A DNA stretch of 64,000 nt. Origin: Ectobius pallidus. Taxonomy: Eukaryota > Arthropoda > Insecta > Blattodea > Ectobiidae. Below are positions 11,825-22,544 of this stretch, piece by piece; within the stretch, counting starts at the first letter, position 1, and the number at the start of each line of letters is the position of its first letter. The position numbers and the translations under genes are program-made. The notes under the pieces are model-generated. The model was not told the DNA's origin, did no database searches, and worked only from the letters and a program-made list of their open reading frames with translations. The DNA lies in contig CAXKWD010000002.1 in the NCBI GenBank assembly GCA_964059195.1, positions 51,486,923 through 51,550,922 on the forward strand, given 5' to 3'.

Positions 11825-13183
11825 TTAAGAAGTGGAGCCCCCTCCAAGGCTGCTTTTAGAAGATGTTCTGGCCAAAATAGTATCAAGAATTTTTTTCGGC
11901 GAGCTTCTATTATTACTGGGTTTTTCAGGAGTTACCTCCTTAGTGGAGTTGTCTCCCTCACTGTTGGCTTTAATTTGTTCCGGTAAATCAGAATGTATTT
12001 GATCTTCTCGTAAGCGGCCTTGGAATGGCAGCAGCAGTACCCCACTAGGCCATATGCCTGTATTATTTATGAGGGGGAAATCCTCCTCACAAACTGATAC
12101 ATGAAAACTAGCATAAGAGTTAAATCTAGTTTTTAACCTTGTCACTTTTACTGATTTTAACTTGACTTGGCTATTTAGTGATTCTGTTATGTCCTCAGGT
12201 TTAACTGAGTTCTCGAATCTTGATACGAAAAGTGCCTTGCGTTTCATTGCTTTGTGCACTACCGGTAGTGAGGAGGAATTTCTCACCCCTATTAGTGGGG
12301 CCTTCTTAGCCCTTTGCTTTCTCATGACTACAGTAAAATCATTTTCGTGGCTATTTTCTACATGATTGCTGGTTGAGGCAGCACTAGGAATATCTGCACT
12401 GTTACCACTAGTATTACTAACTGCACATACAATAGCACTGGCATTAATGCTGCCAGTAGCATTTCCACCACTATTAGCGATTTTGCCACTGGTCACTGTA
12501 ACACCACTAGCACCACCACTTCCAGTAGCACTTCCAGGGGCCCTGTATTCTCTGATTGTCGAGCTTGTTGTACTTGTTGAAGTTGTAGTTTTCTCCCTGT
12601 TAACGGCTGCTACCACTTCAGAAAATTTGGCTGGCTGGATAATGTTGGCCCTTTTCATGTTATGTTGCTGGACTTGACTAGTGCTGGCTTCCTGAGGAGA
12701 TCGAGGTGGAGATTTTTTAAGAAGTTCCCTGAGTTCATTCACTTCTCTCTTAAGGCTCTTGTTTTCTTCTTTTAAATCCGATACCTCAGTCAGAATCTTC
12801 GTCAGCATTTCAGTCATAGCTGACACTGCTACAGCTGATTCCTTGCTGTTCTGAAGGATTTTTTCTAATTTTTCATCAGTTGCCATATTATGCGATAGAT
12901 CACTTCCTCCGTTATTTGTTGACCTTTTATGCTCTTCTGGCACCGAGTTGGACCTTGATCTTCCTGGTGTGTCATCGTCCCTCATTGTCTTTCTGCGTTG
13001 AGAGCACTTAGCACATACATAAGTGCTCTCTCCTTCCTTGAAGTATAAGGTAGCTTCAACATCTGTCATGTTTAAACATGTCAAATGAAAACGGGCATTA
13101 CAGCCCCCACAGCAATAAAGGTGCTTTTGCCTTCCCTGGAACCCCTTGTTACATAAGGGGCACAGGTCAGCGCTAGGCGCCAT
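11825..13183 (-). CDS. LINE ORF1: PHD-finger and coiled-coil RNA-binding protein (452 aa)
   Basis: Probable nucleic-acid-binding partner of ORF2 in the retrotransposon particle. Residues 8-60 form a PHD-type C4HC3 zinc finger (C8, C11, C25, C28, H33, C36, C57, C60). A charged heptad region at about 103-157 (EKILQNSKES to ELRELLKKS) should be a coiled coil for oligomerisation. A low-complexity Ser/Thr/Gly/Ala linker (about 195-275) follows. A folded block at about 305-395 with LFVSRF, YASFHVSV and WPSGVLLLPF resembles the RRM-like C-terminal domain of insect LINE ORF1 proteins. The start is the first ATG after a short 5' UTR, in context ACATAAATGG. The stop is TAA, 9 nt before ORF2. PHD-type ORF1 proteins are known in several LINE clades; the exact clade is inference. 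Confidence 0.88.
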   Translation of the reverse strand: MAPSADLCPLCNKGFQGRQKHLYCCGGCNARFHLTCLNMTDVEATLYFKEGESTYVCAKCSQRRKTMRDDDTPGRSRSNSVPEEHKRSTNNGGSDLSHNMATDEKLEKILQNSKESAVAVSAMTEMLTKILTEVSDLKEENKSLKREVNELRELLKKSPPRSPQEASTSQVQQHNMKRANIIQPAKFSEVVAAVNREKTTTSTSTTSSTIREYRAPGSATGSGGASGVTVTSGKIANSGGNATGSINASAIVCAVSNTSGNSADIPSAASTSNHVENSHENDFTVVMRKQRAKKAPLIGVRNSSSLPVVHKAMKRKALFVSRFENSVKPEDITESLNSQVKLKSVKVTRLKTRFNSYASFHVSVCEEDFPLINNTGIWPSGVLLLPFQGRLREDQIHSDLPEQIKANSEGDNSTKEVTPEKPSNNRSSPKKILDTILARTSSKSSLGGGSTS

Positions 13184-13253
13184 TTATGTTTAACAATAGA
13201 CTGCTGCACAAATTACTTATAGGTAACTAGGTCAGCACTGTAAGTAGAGAGAG

Positions 13254-13254
13254 C

Positions 13255-13290
<36 letters not shown>

Positions 13291-13291
13291 G
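13254..13291. repeat. (TAA)n microsatellite between LINE and SINE
   Basis: Thirteen or so TAA units. They touch the 5' end of the LINE and the 3' end of the adjacent minus-strand SINE, so this is probably the remaining part of the SINE tail into which the LINE inserted. Confidence 0.8.
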
Positions 13292-13585
13292 TGTTACCTA
13301 TTACAGGCCATGGAGACCCAGAGGGTTCCAGGAGGATGAGGCTCCCAGATTTTTAGACAATCGGCACGTGAAGGTGGTAAGGTTGTCAGTTTTACGCACC
13401 GGCCGCCTTTACCCCAGGATTGCTCCCGGTACTCATTTCTGTTAGAAGCTGAGTCGACCCCAGGGCCACAGTGCCACCAGAAGGATTAGGTCAATTGAAA
13501 AACTCCAATGACCTCATCGGGGATCGAACCCGCGACCTTCCGGTTTGTAGCGCAGCGCCTCAACCACTACGCTACGGCGTACCCC
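13292..13585 (-). mobile_element. tRNA-derived SINE, full-length head
   Basis: Read from 13585 leftwards: GGGGTACGCC, A-box TAGCGTAGTGG and B-box GGTTCGATCCC, spaced as in an RNA polymerase III tRNA promoter, followed by a body of about 210 bp and an (ATT)n tail. The second copy (38074-38331) matches over nearly the whole body but has lost about 20 bp of the head, including the A-box. This is not a functional tRNA gene. Confidence 0.88.
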
Positions 13586-14707
13586 ATATACTTTAGCCTA
13601 CTATAACCTACTGTACTTATATTTTATAATTGTCTACACTATGTCAGTATATTTAAACAAATTTACCTCGTGGTCATGGCCACAGTAGTTAAAAGGCTAA
13701 GCCTCATTTTTTTTTTCTTTTTTCATTCTCTGAGTGCAAGTTCGCAAATTCACCTTAGAAGAAATGACTGAGATTTCCTCTGCAAAGTCGTACATAAAAC
13801 TTTACGAGACTTTGTTCATGTAACATCGGCTTTAATAAGATGAAGACGCGGTAAACCGCAGACAGATCATCAGTCTCCAGTTACAAAGTCGTCACACACT
13901 TCACATTGCGTCACCTGAACCCCTGTGTTAGGCGAGAGGCGGATTTAACAGCATCGGTGAAAACGATGCTCATAGCATACCTGCAATAAATTCCGTCACC
14001 TGGCAAATCCACCGGAGACAAGACACCATAGTAACTATGTTTGTAGTAAAGCAGAGAATGAGATTTCAAAGTAATTTCCTCTTCACCTCAGTTCGGCTGC
14101 CGCAATTTCCTTTCATCTTCAGGAGCATGTCTTCTTTTTTTACGATCTATTATTTAACATGTTTAAGTTATATGAGGTTGTGAAGTTCAGTTCAAGATCA
14201 AATGATGTAATTTCTCCAGATCAACTGCATGTGACACTTCCACACAAAGTAGCTCATACAATGTAAATTTGTTTTGTCTTCTTTTTCAACTACTATTCAT
14301 CCTCCTATTTTTACTGCTGGAGTTTATCCATTTCATATGCTTCCACCATTACGGTAGCTGTATTAGGCTAACAAATGCGGTCCGGATACGGCCTTGGAAA
14401 AAAAAAAGCTTTTTTTGCCCCCTATAATTATATTCTGATAGTAAGCCTACTTCTTTCTCTTGAAAGGACATTTTTTATTTATAATAACTTCCTAAATAAT
14501 GGAACGCATATTTTCCTCCTCAAGTTTATAACTAATTTCGATGTTTTAGAAATAAAACTGGCATACGAAATAAAACACTACACGCCCACTTTACTTAATG
14601 CTAGAGAATAGGATATTCATAAGAAAATTACGTTCAGATTAAAAAATACATATATATAGGCTATATAGATTATATATACGTATAATATAATTCATTATTA
14701 TAGTATG
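13586..14707. other. Unassigned non-coding stretch
   Basis: A T-run lies near 13708 and moderately mixed composition around 13850-14100. No coding region or repeat relationship that I can support. Confidence 0.4.
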
Positions 14708-15270
14708 CTAGCTTAAAAGATTCGGCATCGCCGGGCTTTTGTATTTTGTAATTCAAAATTTACTTCAGAATTTTCGATTTTCAAACTCCAGATCCTTAAA
14801 TAGGTATGCAGAATTTGAAATGAGGGATAACGACTTATCACATTCAAACTATTCTCTCAAAAAGAGCTTGATATAGGTTTTTATGGCTCATAGAAGACTT
14901 AGAATTTTGCTGCTAGTTGCTTCTACACACCTTAACTGGTAGGGGTCGAAGTAAGGGAAACAAATTCCGGTAACATAAACTTGTACTGTCTTTAACAGAA
15001 TGTTTTATTTCTCATTCTCATGTTACCATACAACCGTTTCGGGCTGAAATAGAAAAGGAATTCAATATAACTTTTATATTTTCGTCTTCAAAAATCTGGG
15101 ACATAATTTACTGAGCGTATAGGATTAAAATTGATCCGTCCTATTTTGTCTTCTTTTACACGCTTAGGGTCTATGATAAACATCCTTATTTCTCAACTAT
15201 ACAAAGCCTACAGCAATAAATAACTTATCAGTGGATAGGAGTATTTACAGACTTCTGATATAGCATACTC
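14708..15270 (-). mobile_element. Truncated non-autonomous Helitron-like element
   Basis: On the minus strand the 3' end reads GCCCGGCGATGCCG, then about 10 bases, then CTAG at 14711-14708. This is the hairpin plus CTRR terminus of Helitrons. The body matches the reverse complement of 20616-21544 (for example CAAAGCCTACAGC and ACTTCTGATA) up to about 15270, where similarity stops, so the 5' part is missing. The base after CTAG is C on the element strand rather than the usual T, so the target site may have mutated. Confidence 0.72.
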
Positions 15271-16009
15271 GTTGGCACACTCAGGCTGAGACAACAATAA
15301 AGAACCTTCAAATAATGAAATCTAGGAATTAAAATTCAGGATCCTAAATAGGAAATGTGCTGTTAAGAAAGCGTTAAAAAGGATTTCCAGGTTTGATTGC
15401 AAAAATTTCGTTAGCATGCCTTTTAGACAATAAACTAGTCTTTCTTGTAAAAATTCTCATTCTACAAGCCAATTTCTTGTCATTCTTTTAAACTAAAAAA
15501 CGAATTTTTAGAAGCGAAAACATTTACATATGGAAAAAAAAAGGTGACTTGATTTACGAGGGATCCTGCCGGTCTGTTCATTCGGTATTTGCTCGGAATT
15601 TCTTCCACATAGGAACCCCTTACACACGGGTCATTGTATAGAACCCTTCCTCTCCATTTATCAGTATCTGCTTCTTCCTCGTGGACCCTTCCAGCCACGC
15701 TGCCTTCGGTTTCCCCCTCCGCTCCTTAAGCTTCCAATTTGAATAAGGCCTTAGATAATTTATAATCCTGCATCCGTATGACACGACCGAGCAACTGACT
15801 CTTGTTTCTTGAGATTATGATCCACTCTTCCCTAATTATTTTAGTATGTCATTATCCACAGCGAAATAATAATCTGTTCAGAAGCATTTTTCATCGTGTA
15901 CAGAGAATGAAAATGGAGTCGCGAAACTCGCCGGCTTGTACATCTATCGCATACTTCGGAAGGAAATGGTGGGACGATGAAGATGAGGAGGAAGCCACGT
16001 GCCGTCGAA
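15271..16009. other. Unassigned non-coding stretch
   Basis: No recognised gene or element. Open frames around 15480-15700 and 15802-16035 are short and match nothing I know. Confidence 0.4.
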
Positions 16010-16190
16010 AACCACAAGTTGGCATCATAACATAATAAAAGCACACGAACTGCATTGTACCGAATCGAAATTGTATTTTTGATCAATGCACACTTAAATT
16101 TCAATTGCCAAATAAATTATATTGTATTGTGTTCTTATTCAGTTCACTGGAAGCATGTAACTTATTTATCATAGGTAATCCCACGAGAGT
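16010..16190 (+). repeat. Partial copy of the GACTATTCC repeat family
   Basis: Shares AATAAAAGCACACGAACTG, ACCGAATCGAAATTGT and ATCAATGCACA with 16485-16585. It also shares a following segment (TTCAGTTCACTGGAAGCATG) with the reverse complement of 57275-57800. Two partially overlapping family fragments therefore lie in tandem here. Confidence 0.6.
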
Positions 16191-16191
16191 T

Positions 16192-16262
16192 GACGAGTTT
16201 ATCGATACATTCGCGACTGCGAAGCAGGAGCGAATTTATCTGATGTAACTCGTCAACTCCAG
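16192..16262. repeat. Short inverted repeat
   Basis: Arms GAGTTGACGAGTT near 16194 and AACTCGTCAACTC near 16248, with a loop of about 40 bp. It lies between two members of the GACTATTCC family. It may be a terminal or hairpin part of that element or an independent small palindrome. Confidence 0.6.
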
Positions 16263-16275
16263 TTGGATTTGTTAG

Positions 16276-16991
16276 GACTATTCCATGAATAAAATGTAAC
16301 GGATTATATAAATAATAATTACTTTCGTGCTTTGTTGTATATAAATAAAACTAAAAGTTACGAGATCACGGCATACTGTGAATCAACCATCCATGAATCG
16401 ATTCGAGCTACCTTGGTGTAATCAGTGCTACCACCAGTGCATATAAGATATAGTTAACTTCATTCAGGTAAGCTAACAGCAGAACAGAATAAAAGCACAC
16501 GAACTGGCTTGCACCGAATCGAAATTGTGTTCATAATCAATGCACATTTCTATTATTTCAATTTCCAAATAAGTTGTTTTGCATAAAATAATCTGATTTC
16601 ATGTCGCTTAGTGGCAACAGTGACTATCAATCACTGCACACTGATACTTGCGTCTCCAGTAACGACCAGCTGGTTTTACCGCTACAAAATACCCTCCTCG
16701 CGAATCCTACAAGAATATTGCAAGATAAACGGCCGTGATTGGTCTATATCCGAGGAATTGCTTAACGTTATTGGTCAATATCAAACACACGGCGTATGAG
16801 TTGAATAGTCACTGCAAATTGATACGTTACTTTTCCAGTATCGAGCTGACGTTTTATCAGATAAAATAGCATAAATTTATTCCTAGCAAGCATATTATAA
16901 GATAAATGACCGTAATTGGTCAATATCCGAAGTATTGCTAAACGTTATTGGTCAATTTAAAAAAAATTGCGTCGTATGAATGGAATAGACC
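16276..16991 (+). repeat. Dispersed element with GACTATTCC ends and internal direct repeat
   Basis: About 715 bp with short inverted ends (GGACTATTCCAT on the left, ATGGAATAGACC on the right). The reverse-complement relative is 57275-57800. The right half contains an imperfect direct repeat of about 190 bp (about 16618-16800 and 16808-16985), each with AACGTTATTGGTCAAT near its end and CAGTATCGAGCTG / CAGTAACGACCAGCTG in the middle. No clear target duplication and no coding capacity. The superfamily is unknown; a MITE-like DNA element is a guess. Confidence 0.55.
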
Positions 16992-17133
16992 TCCTAATTA
17001 AGGCTTGAGTTTCTTTGAAGAAATCTAACCTCTTACATTACTCTATGCCGACATGTTTCTCCGGAAGTCTGTCCCTCTTTATAACTTTTCAGTTCCCATA
17101 TTCTCAGGATGCTTCTACTATTAATGCCATTAT

Positions 17134-17680
17134 CAGGGCCCGGATTCTAATGACATGTCATCTTTCTACTGATGCTGCGTAGACATTGCCAACTTGTAGA
17201 TAAATCCTAATCATGGCCTCTAGATTATAGAAATGCATTTTTATTAGGCCACTTTTTGTCATTTTATGCAATTTTATATTTTTAGGGCATTTATTTCAAT
17301 TTTACGTCATTAATTTGTCATTTTCGTGTCATTTCCTTCCCTATTTTGTTACTTTCATGCATTTACTTTAAATAAATGACTAGGCTACTATAATGCAACA
17401 TTTTTATATAATCAACTTGAATTTTTTATTTTTTACTTTTCTTCCTAAATGTTCCAATCAAGAACAAAGTTTTTAGACCTACAACATCCTTCCTACATTT
17501 ACAGTTTTTACAATTATGCACAAATTAGTCTATATCTTTGTGTGCACAGTAGTAATTTTTATAAATAAAACATCAGTTTTTAGGTCATTCTTTGCAATTA
17601 TAAGTCATTTTATTTAAAATTTAGGATCATTTTATAGGTCATTTTTCAAACAATTTTAGGTCATCAGAATCCGGGACCTG
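17134..17680 (+). mobile_element. Non-autonomous hAT-type element, CAGGGCCCGGATTCT family
   Basis: A 547-bp element with ends CAGGGCCCGGATTCTAATGA and (reverse complement of the right end) CAGGTCCCGGATTCTGATGA. Target duplication GCCATTAT (17126-17133) / GTCATTAT (17681-17688), 7 of 8. The interior is full of GTCATTTT and TTAGGTCAT words in both halves. A second copy is 59210-59757. Confidence 0.9.
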
Positions 17681-17688
17681 GTCATTAT

Positions 17689-18140
17689 CATCACTGGTGT
17701 TATTACGGTTCACATATTATCGTGCTGCAGTTCTAGGAATTCTGATATCTGGTATGAGTATGAATAGCTACGCACAGATTTCTCGCTCTATTTGCTACCT
17801 CATCGTCATCTCAGGTGTGGGAGGCTTTGTTTCTCTTATCAAGCACAGAGACAATGGGGCCACCCGCTAGCGCCCAAGTAAGATAATGCAGCACACTGCG
17901 CTATTTATATACACAGACATACACCGCTAGCAGTAAACACCCAGTGAAACTGCAAATAACACAGGCCTATTGCACACACGAAACTTAAAAAATGAACATT
18001 TCATTTTCTAAAATCCGAATTATAATTTATGCTAAGAATCTATGTAGAATGTTATGATTTTATGAACTAAAAGAAATAATTAGGTATACAACTAGGATAA
18101 ATTTTCGCGCAGTTTTCCTGCGCTTTGAACACAATTTTAG
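17689..18140. other. Non-coding stretch
   Basis: No gene or repeat recognised between the hAT element and the 51-bp array. Confidence 0.4.
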
Positions 18141-18764
18141 AATTCATAAATTAACAAATTTTGTTCCGAAATGTATTACTAATGTACTAGTACAGGCATA
18201 AATTAACAAATTTTGTTCAGAAATGTATTACTAATGTACTAGTACAGGCATAGATTAAGAAACTTTGTTCAGAAATGTATTACTAATGCACTAGTGAAGG
18301 CATAAATTAACAAATTTTGTTCAGAAATGTATTACTAATGTACTAGTAAAGGCATAAATTAACAAATTTTGTTCAGAAATATATTACTATGTACTAGTAC
18401 AGGCATAAATTAACAAATTTTGTTCAGAAATGTTACTAATGTACTAGTACAGGTATAAATTAACAAATTTTGTTCAGAAATGTTACTAATGTACTAGTAG
18501 GCCTACAGGTATAAATTAACAAATTTTGTTCAGAAATGTTACTAATGTACTAGTACAGGCATAAATTAACAAATTTTGTTCAGAAATATATCACTAATGT
18601 ACTAGTAAGGCATAAATTAACAAATTTTGTTCAGAAATATATTACTATGTACTAGTACAGGCATAAATTAACAAATTTTGTTCAGAAATGTTACTAATGT
18701 ACTAGTACAGGTATAAATTAACAAATTTTGATCAGAAATGAATTATTAATGTACTCGTACAGGC
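18141..18764. repeat. Tandem array, about 51-bp unit, 12 copies
   Basis: Unit: ATAAATTAACAAATTTTGTT, CAGAAATGTATTACTAATG and TACTAGTACAGGC in sequence. The palindrome GTACTAGTAC ends most units. Variants recur in order: units ending AGTAA, then ATATATTACTATG, then ATGTTACTAATG, then AGGTATAAATT appear twice about five units apart (starting near 18305 and near 18558). This suggests a five-unit higher-order duplication. There are no unique spacers, so it is not a CRISPR array. Confidence 0.92.
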
Positions 18765-18795
18765 TAATGTAATCAGGCCTGCGCTATGTTGTTCA

Positions 18796-20230
18796 CAAGG
18801 GCGCCCATATGATATTTTCTAGGGGGGGGCCAAGTTTTTAGTTAATTTATTTTTTGTCCCTTTAACTTCTTGGGTTAGTTTGTAACATTACATTAATAAT
18901 ATAATAATGTAAGTGCAACAATGAAGTAGCCACAAAATAATTTCGGGGAAGATTGGAAGTGGCAGGGGATTTGGAATACCCCCCAAGCAAGGGGGTCGTG
19001 GGTCCATCCCCAGAAAATTTTAAAATATTCAACTAATTAAAATCACTTTTTACGCTATTTTAGCACTGAAAAACTAGTTAGAAAATTTGTTTGCGTGCCA
19101 ATGTAAACAAGAAATCGTTACCTAAGTCGGGGTCCACCCCTGGAAAATTTTTAAATAATGAACTAGTTGAAATCACATTTTACGTTATTTTAGCTCTGAA
19201 AAACAAGTTATTAAATTTGTTTACCATACTTTAAGATATGCCAACTTAAACAAGAAATTGTTACCTAAGTCGGGGGTTACCCCTGGAAAATTTTTAAATA
19301 CTGAACTAATGAAAATCACATTTCACTCTATTTTAGCTCTGAAAAACTAGGTAGGAAATTTGTTTACCATACTCTAAGATATGCCAACTTAAACAAGAAA
19401 TTGTTACCTAAGTCGGAAAATTTTTAAATACTGAACTAATGAAAATCATATTTCACTCTATTTTAGCTCTGAAAAACTAGGTAGGAAATTTGTTTACCAT
19501 ACTCTAAGATATGCCAACTTAAACGAGAAATTGTTACCTAAGTCGGAGGTTCACCCCCGGAAGATTTTTAAATACTGAACTAACGAAAATCACATTTTAT
19601 GCTATTTTAGCCCTGATAGCTAGTTAGGAAATTTATTTACCATACTCTAAGACATACCAACATAAACAAGAAATCATTTCCTAAGTCGGGGGTCCACCCC
19701 CGGAAAATTTTTAAATATTGAACTAATTAAAATAACATTTTACGCTATTTTAGCTCTGAAAAACTAGTTAGGAAATTTGTTTACCATATTCTAAGACATG
19801 CAAACTTAAACAAACCTAAGTTATAATACTCATTACTATTTATAAGAAAAGCTAAATAACACAAGGAACAATGGAAATATCAGGCCTACTCATTATGTTA
19901 TGGAAACAAAATAACTGCTATATCATATTTGACACACCCACAAAAATTGTTTAATTTATTAATTTTTTTTAAATACAAAAATAGAATTTTAGGTTTTGAT
20001 TTTTGGGGGTCCAAACCCCCAGGATCCCCTTTTCTAATCCAGTGTGGATTCTGCTTCCATGGTGTCGATATGGTAAAACTTCTGCAAACTTATGTCTCTA
20101 CTGACTTTCAAATAATTGTCTTGAAAGAAAAAAAAAACAGACTATAATTATTAATATAGAATTTTTTCCTTTCCCTGAGAGCTAGGGGGGGGCCGCGGCC
20201 CCCCCCTGCCCCCGGGTATGGGCGCCCTTG
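18796..20230. mobile_element. Non-autonomous hAT-type element, CAAGGGCGCCCATA family
   Basis: A 1,435-bp element with perfect 14-bp inverted ends CAAGGGCGCCCATA / TATGGGCGCCCTTG and a perfect 8-bp target duplication GTTGTTCA (18788-18795 and 20231-20238). G-runs follow the left end, and a GGGGGGGCCGCGGCC palindrome lies before the right end. Most of the interior is the tandem array at 18975-19815. No transposase. Confidence 0.92.
18975..19815. repeat. Tandem array of about 143-bp unit inside the hAT element
   Basis: About six units, with ACCTAAGTCGG at 19120, 19263, 19406, 19536 and (CTAAGTCGG) about 19680. Each unit carries a GGGGGTCCACCCCCGG-type hairpin, then GAAAATTTTTAAATA, CGCTATTTTAGCTCTGAAAA and CATACTCTAAGA. 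The 19406 unit has lost the G/C hairpin (13 bp shorter). Confidence 0.9.
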
Positions 20231-20238
20231 GTTGTTCA

Positions 20239-20615
20239 GTACCATTTTTCGTCTAGTGAGATTAACTTGAACAAAAATGTAGCCTAATGCCAGACAACTG
20301 ATCACAATCAAGTGAAGTACCATTCGGAAAACTTCGAAAGCACTCACAGAATGGAATTACAGTAACGCGTTTTAATGTTTCATCTAGTTTAATTCAAATC
20401 ATGACATTCAAGAAGAATATTTCAATTTCCCGTGAGTGCAGGAACTTCATTACAATCTCACAATAATTGTCATATTAAAAGCCTAGCTAACAGAAGTTCC
20501 TGGGTTTGCATCCTGTCTAAGCGTGATTTTTTGCCAATAAAATTTACGAAAAATGTGCACATTTATATTTGAATCCTCTTACACTTAAGCCTTTATATAG
20601 AAAGTAAAATGACCA
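20239..20615. other. Non-coding stretch
   Basis: Nothing recognised between the hAT element and the Helitron. Confidence 0.4.
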
Positions 20616-21544
20616 TCTAATATATAAAATCGAAAGTGTGTATGTATGTATGTATGTATGTTTGTTCCTTATACAAATCTACATTTCTTTACCAATTTAC
20701 ACGACATTTTGTACACATACCCAGTTAAGCCCGGGAAGTATAGCTGTCAACATTAAAATTGAAACAAATCAGTCCTTCCCTTGAAAATTATATAATTTCT
20801 GTGAATTTTATACTGAAAAATATGAAATGCCATTCAGTTGTCAAGACAACAGTTTATTGTTTACACAGTTCATATGGGGCTTTGGACACTACGTAATATT
20901 GAACTTTAACGAATTTTGGTGCTAATGTAATACATTTGTAAAAATAATTCTTGAAGTGAAATATTTACTCACTTCACATTTTGATGTAGAATAAGAGGTC
21001 GTATTGCAGGGAAAACTTAAGTGTGTGAGTTTATCAGAAGTCAGTAAATAATCCTTTCCGCTTATATGTTATCCATAGCTGTAGGCTTTGTATTTGTTGA
21101 GAAATAGGGATGTTTATCATAGGCCCAAAGCACGGGATGGAACATTTTGAGTCCTATGCTCGCAGTATATTATGTCCCGGGTTTTAGGGGAGGAAACAAA
21201 GAAAATGATATTCCATTTCCATAACACCAGTACTGTTCCTATAATATCCCTGGATTTATTCTGTTATTTTCAGAATAATATGATGTAAACAAATAAAAAA
21301 AATTGACGGTAGCTCAAGAATGCCACAAAGGGAAGTTTTTGGGTATGGAAATACTGGGGTCCGGTCGCATCTTCATTTTTTCGAGCGAGGCCTTCTTAAT
21401 ATGGACGGTTTTCAGCATTATGGAATAGTTTGAGTGTGATAAATCTTTTTCTTCATTTCAAGTTCTACATACATAAAGTCCTCCATAAGGTAATTTCAAA
21501 TTAAAAAATACAAAGCCCGGGCGATGCCGGGCCTTTTCAGCTAG
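20616..21544 (+). mobile_element. Non-autonomous Helitron-like element
   Basis: Starts TCTAATATATAAAATCG after A20615 and ends CTAG (21541-21544) before T21545, the A/T insertion site of Helitrons. A 3' hairpin with arms AAAGCCCGG and CCGGGCCTTT (one bulged C) lies about 5 bases before CTAG. A TGTATGTATG run follows the 5' end. At 929 bp it has no Rep/helicase frame. It is related to 14708-15270 and, at the ends, to 24562-25418. Confidence 0.88.
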
Positions 21545-21545
21545 T

Positions 21546-22308
21546 ATTTTATAAAATAGTAAATACAAAATTAAATTCATAAATATTCTAGGATGAAAAT
21601 AAACTTAGAAACGGGTACGTAAACCTTTAGTTCCTATTGCGGCTTCCACTCTTCAGTCTGTTAATAAACGAACTGAAATCTAGAGAATGAGAACCAAGCG
21701 CTGAGCTGAAATAGAACTTATGACACCTTTATGCCTAAACGAACGCCCAGTTTTGTTTTGTTTTAGGGTGTACATTTTACAGATTGCATGGTAACAATAT
21801 TTTTCTCAACTCCTTACAAAAATAACGTCTCCATCGCAGGGATTATATGAAAACATCGAAAGAACCAATCACTTTAAGCTACATGTGAAAAAAATATGAC
21901 GCAGCTTAAGAATGAGAGTGTAACTGGAGTTCAACATTAAGTTTATTCCAAGATTCTGAGAAATTATTTCATCTTTAAGTTAACTCAAGAGTAAGGAAAT
22001 AGGATTTCCTAAGTTAAATAAGCCTATGTGCATTGGAGTTTCTTGAGGCATAATAAATGACTGGAGCGATCTGACAGAACGGATGAATGATTTCACTTAG
22101 CGTTCTTAGCTGGGATTTAATTAAATTGTAGTGTCCCTTGTGACGGGCACCACACTACCAGGAAAGTCACTTCACCGTATTGCTGATATTAGGCTTCAAG
22201 ATAACCAGCCGGCTGTATTTAAAATTAAAAATAACCACTTGCAAGAAGAAAAGATGGGAAAATTGGAATGTTAAAAAATTGTTTCTTTATTCGTTGTTAA
22301 AAACTAAT

Positions 22309-22309
<1 letters not shown>
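21546..22309. other. Non-coding stretch
   Basis: No gene or clear repeat seen. Confidence 0.4.
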
Positions 22310-22358
<49 letters not shown>

Positions 22359-22383
22359 GTAATAATGGTGATAATAATAATAA
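22310..22383. repeat. (AAT)n microsatellite
   Basis: Long AAT/TAA run with a few GTAATAATGGTG interruptions. Confidence 0.9.
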
Positions 22384-22544
22384 CACACTCTCTATTAAGG
22401 CAGGATATAAATATTTCTAGTCTTTTGTAAATAGTATATACCGTACTCAAAACTATGAATTATATTGTTTGTTGGAAAAAGGTAATCTGCGCCACTTCTA
22501 CCTTTCCCCCCAACCTACACGATATAAACTGCGTCACCGATGTA

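Larger units (their letters stand above)
8677..13253 (-). mobile_element. Near-full-length non-LTR retrotransposon (CR1/jockey-like LINE), both ORFs open
   Basis: About 4.6 kb on the minus strand: a short 5' UTR of about 70 nt (13253-13184), ORF1, ORF2 and a 3' UTR of about 330 nt ending in AAATG repeats that run into ATT repeats, with AATAAA close to the end. There is no LTR and no poly(A). ORF2 begins with an APE-type endonuclease and continues into a reverse transcriptase, the CR1/jockey-superfamily layout. I did not assign a clade. Both flanks are AAT/TAA repeats, so a target duplication cannot be told apart from microsatellite. Both frames are intact, which suggests a recent insertion that may still be competent. 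The other LINE fragments in the window are all truncated. Confidence 0.9.

Noticed and set aside
12162..12677. Plus-strand open frames of 67 and 103 codons
   Set aside because: They are antisense to LINE ORF1. Their Val/Leu/Ala-rich translation reflects the low-complexity linker of ORF1 on the other strand.
13500..13585. tRNA gene
   Set aside because: A- and B-boxes are present but the cloverleaf is incomplete, a SINE body follows, and a second copy exists at 38074-38331.
18141..18764. CRISPR-like array
   Set aside because: Units are contiguous copies of one 51-bp sequence with no unique spacers, and the setting is an animal genome.
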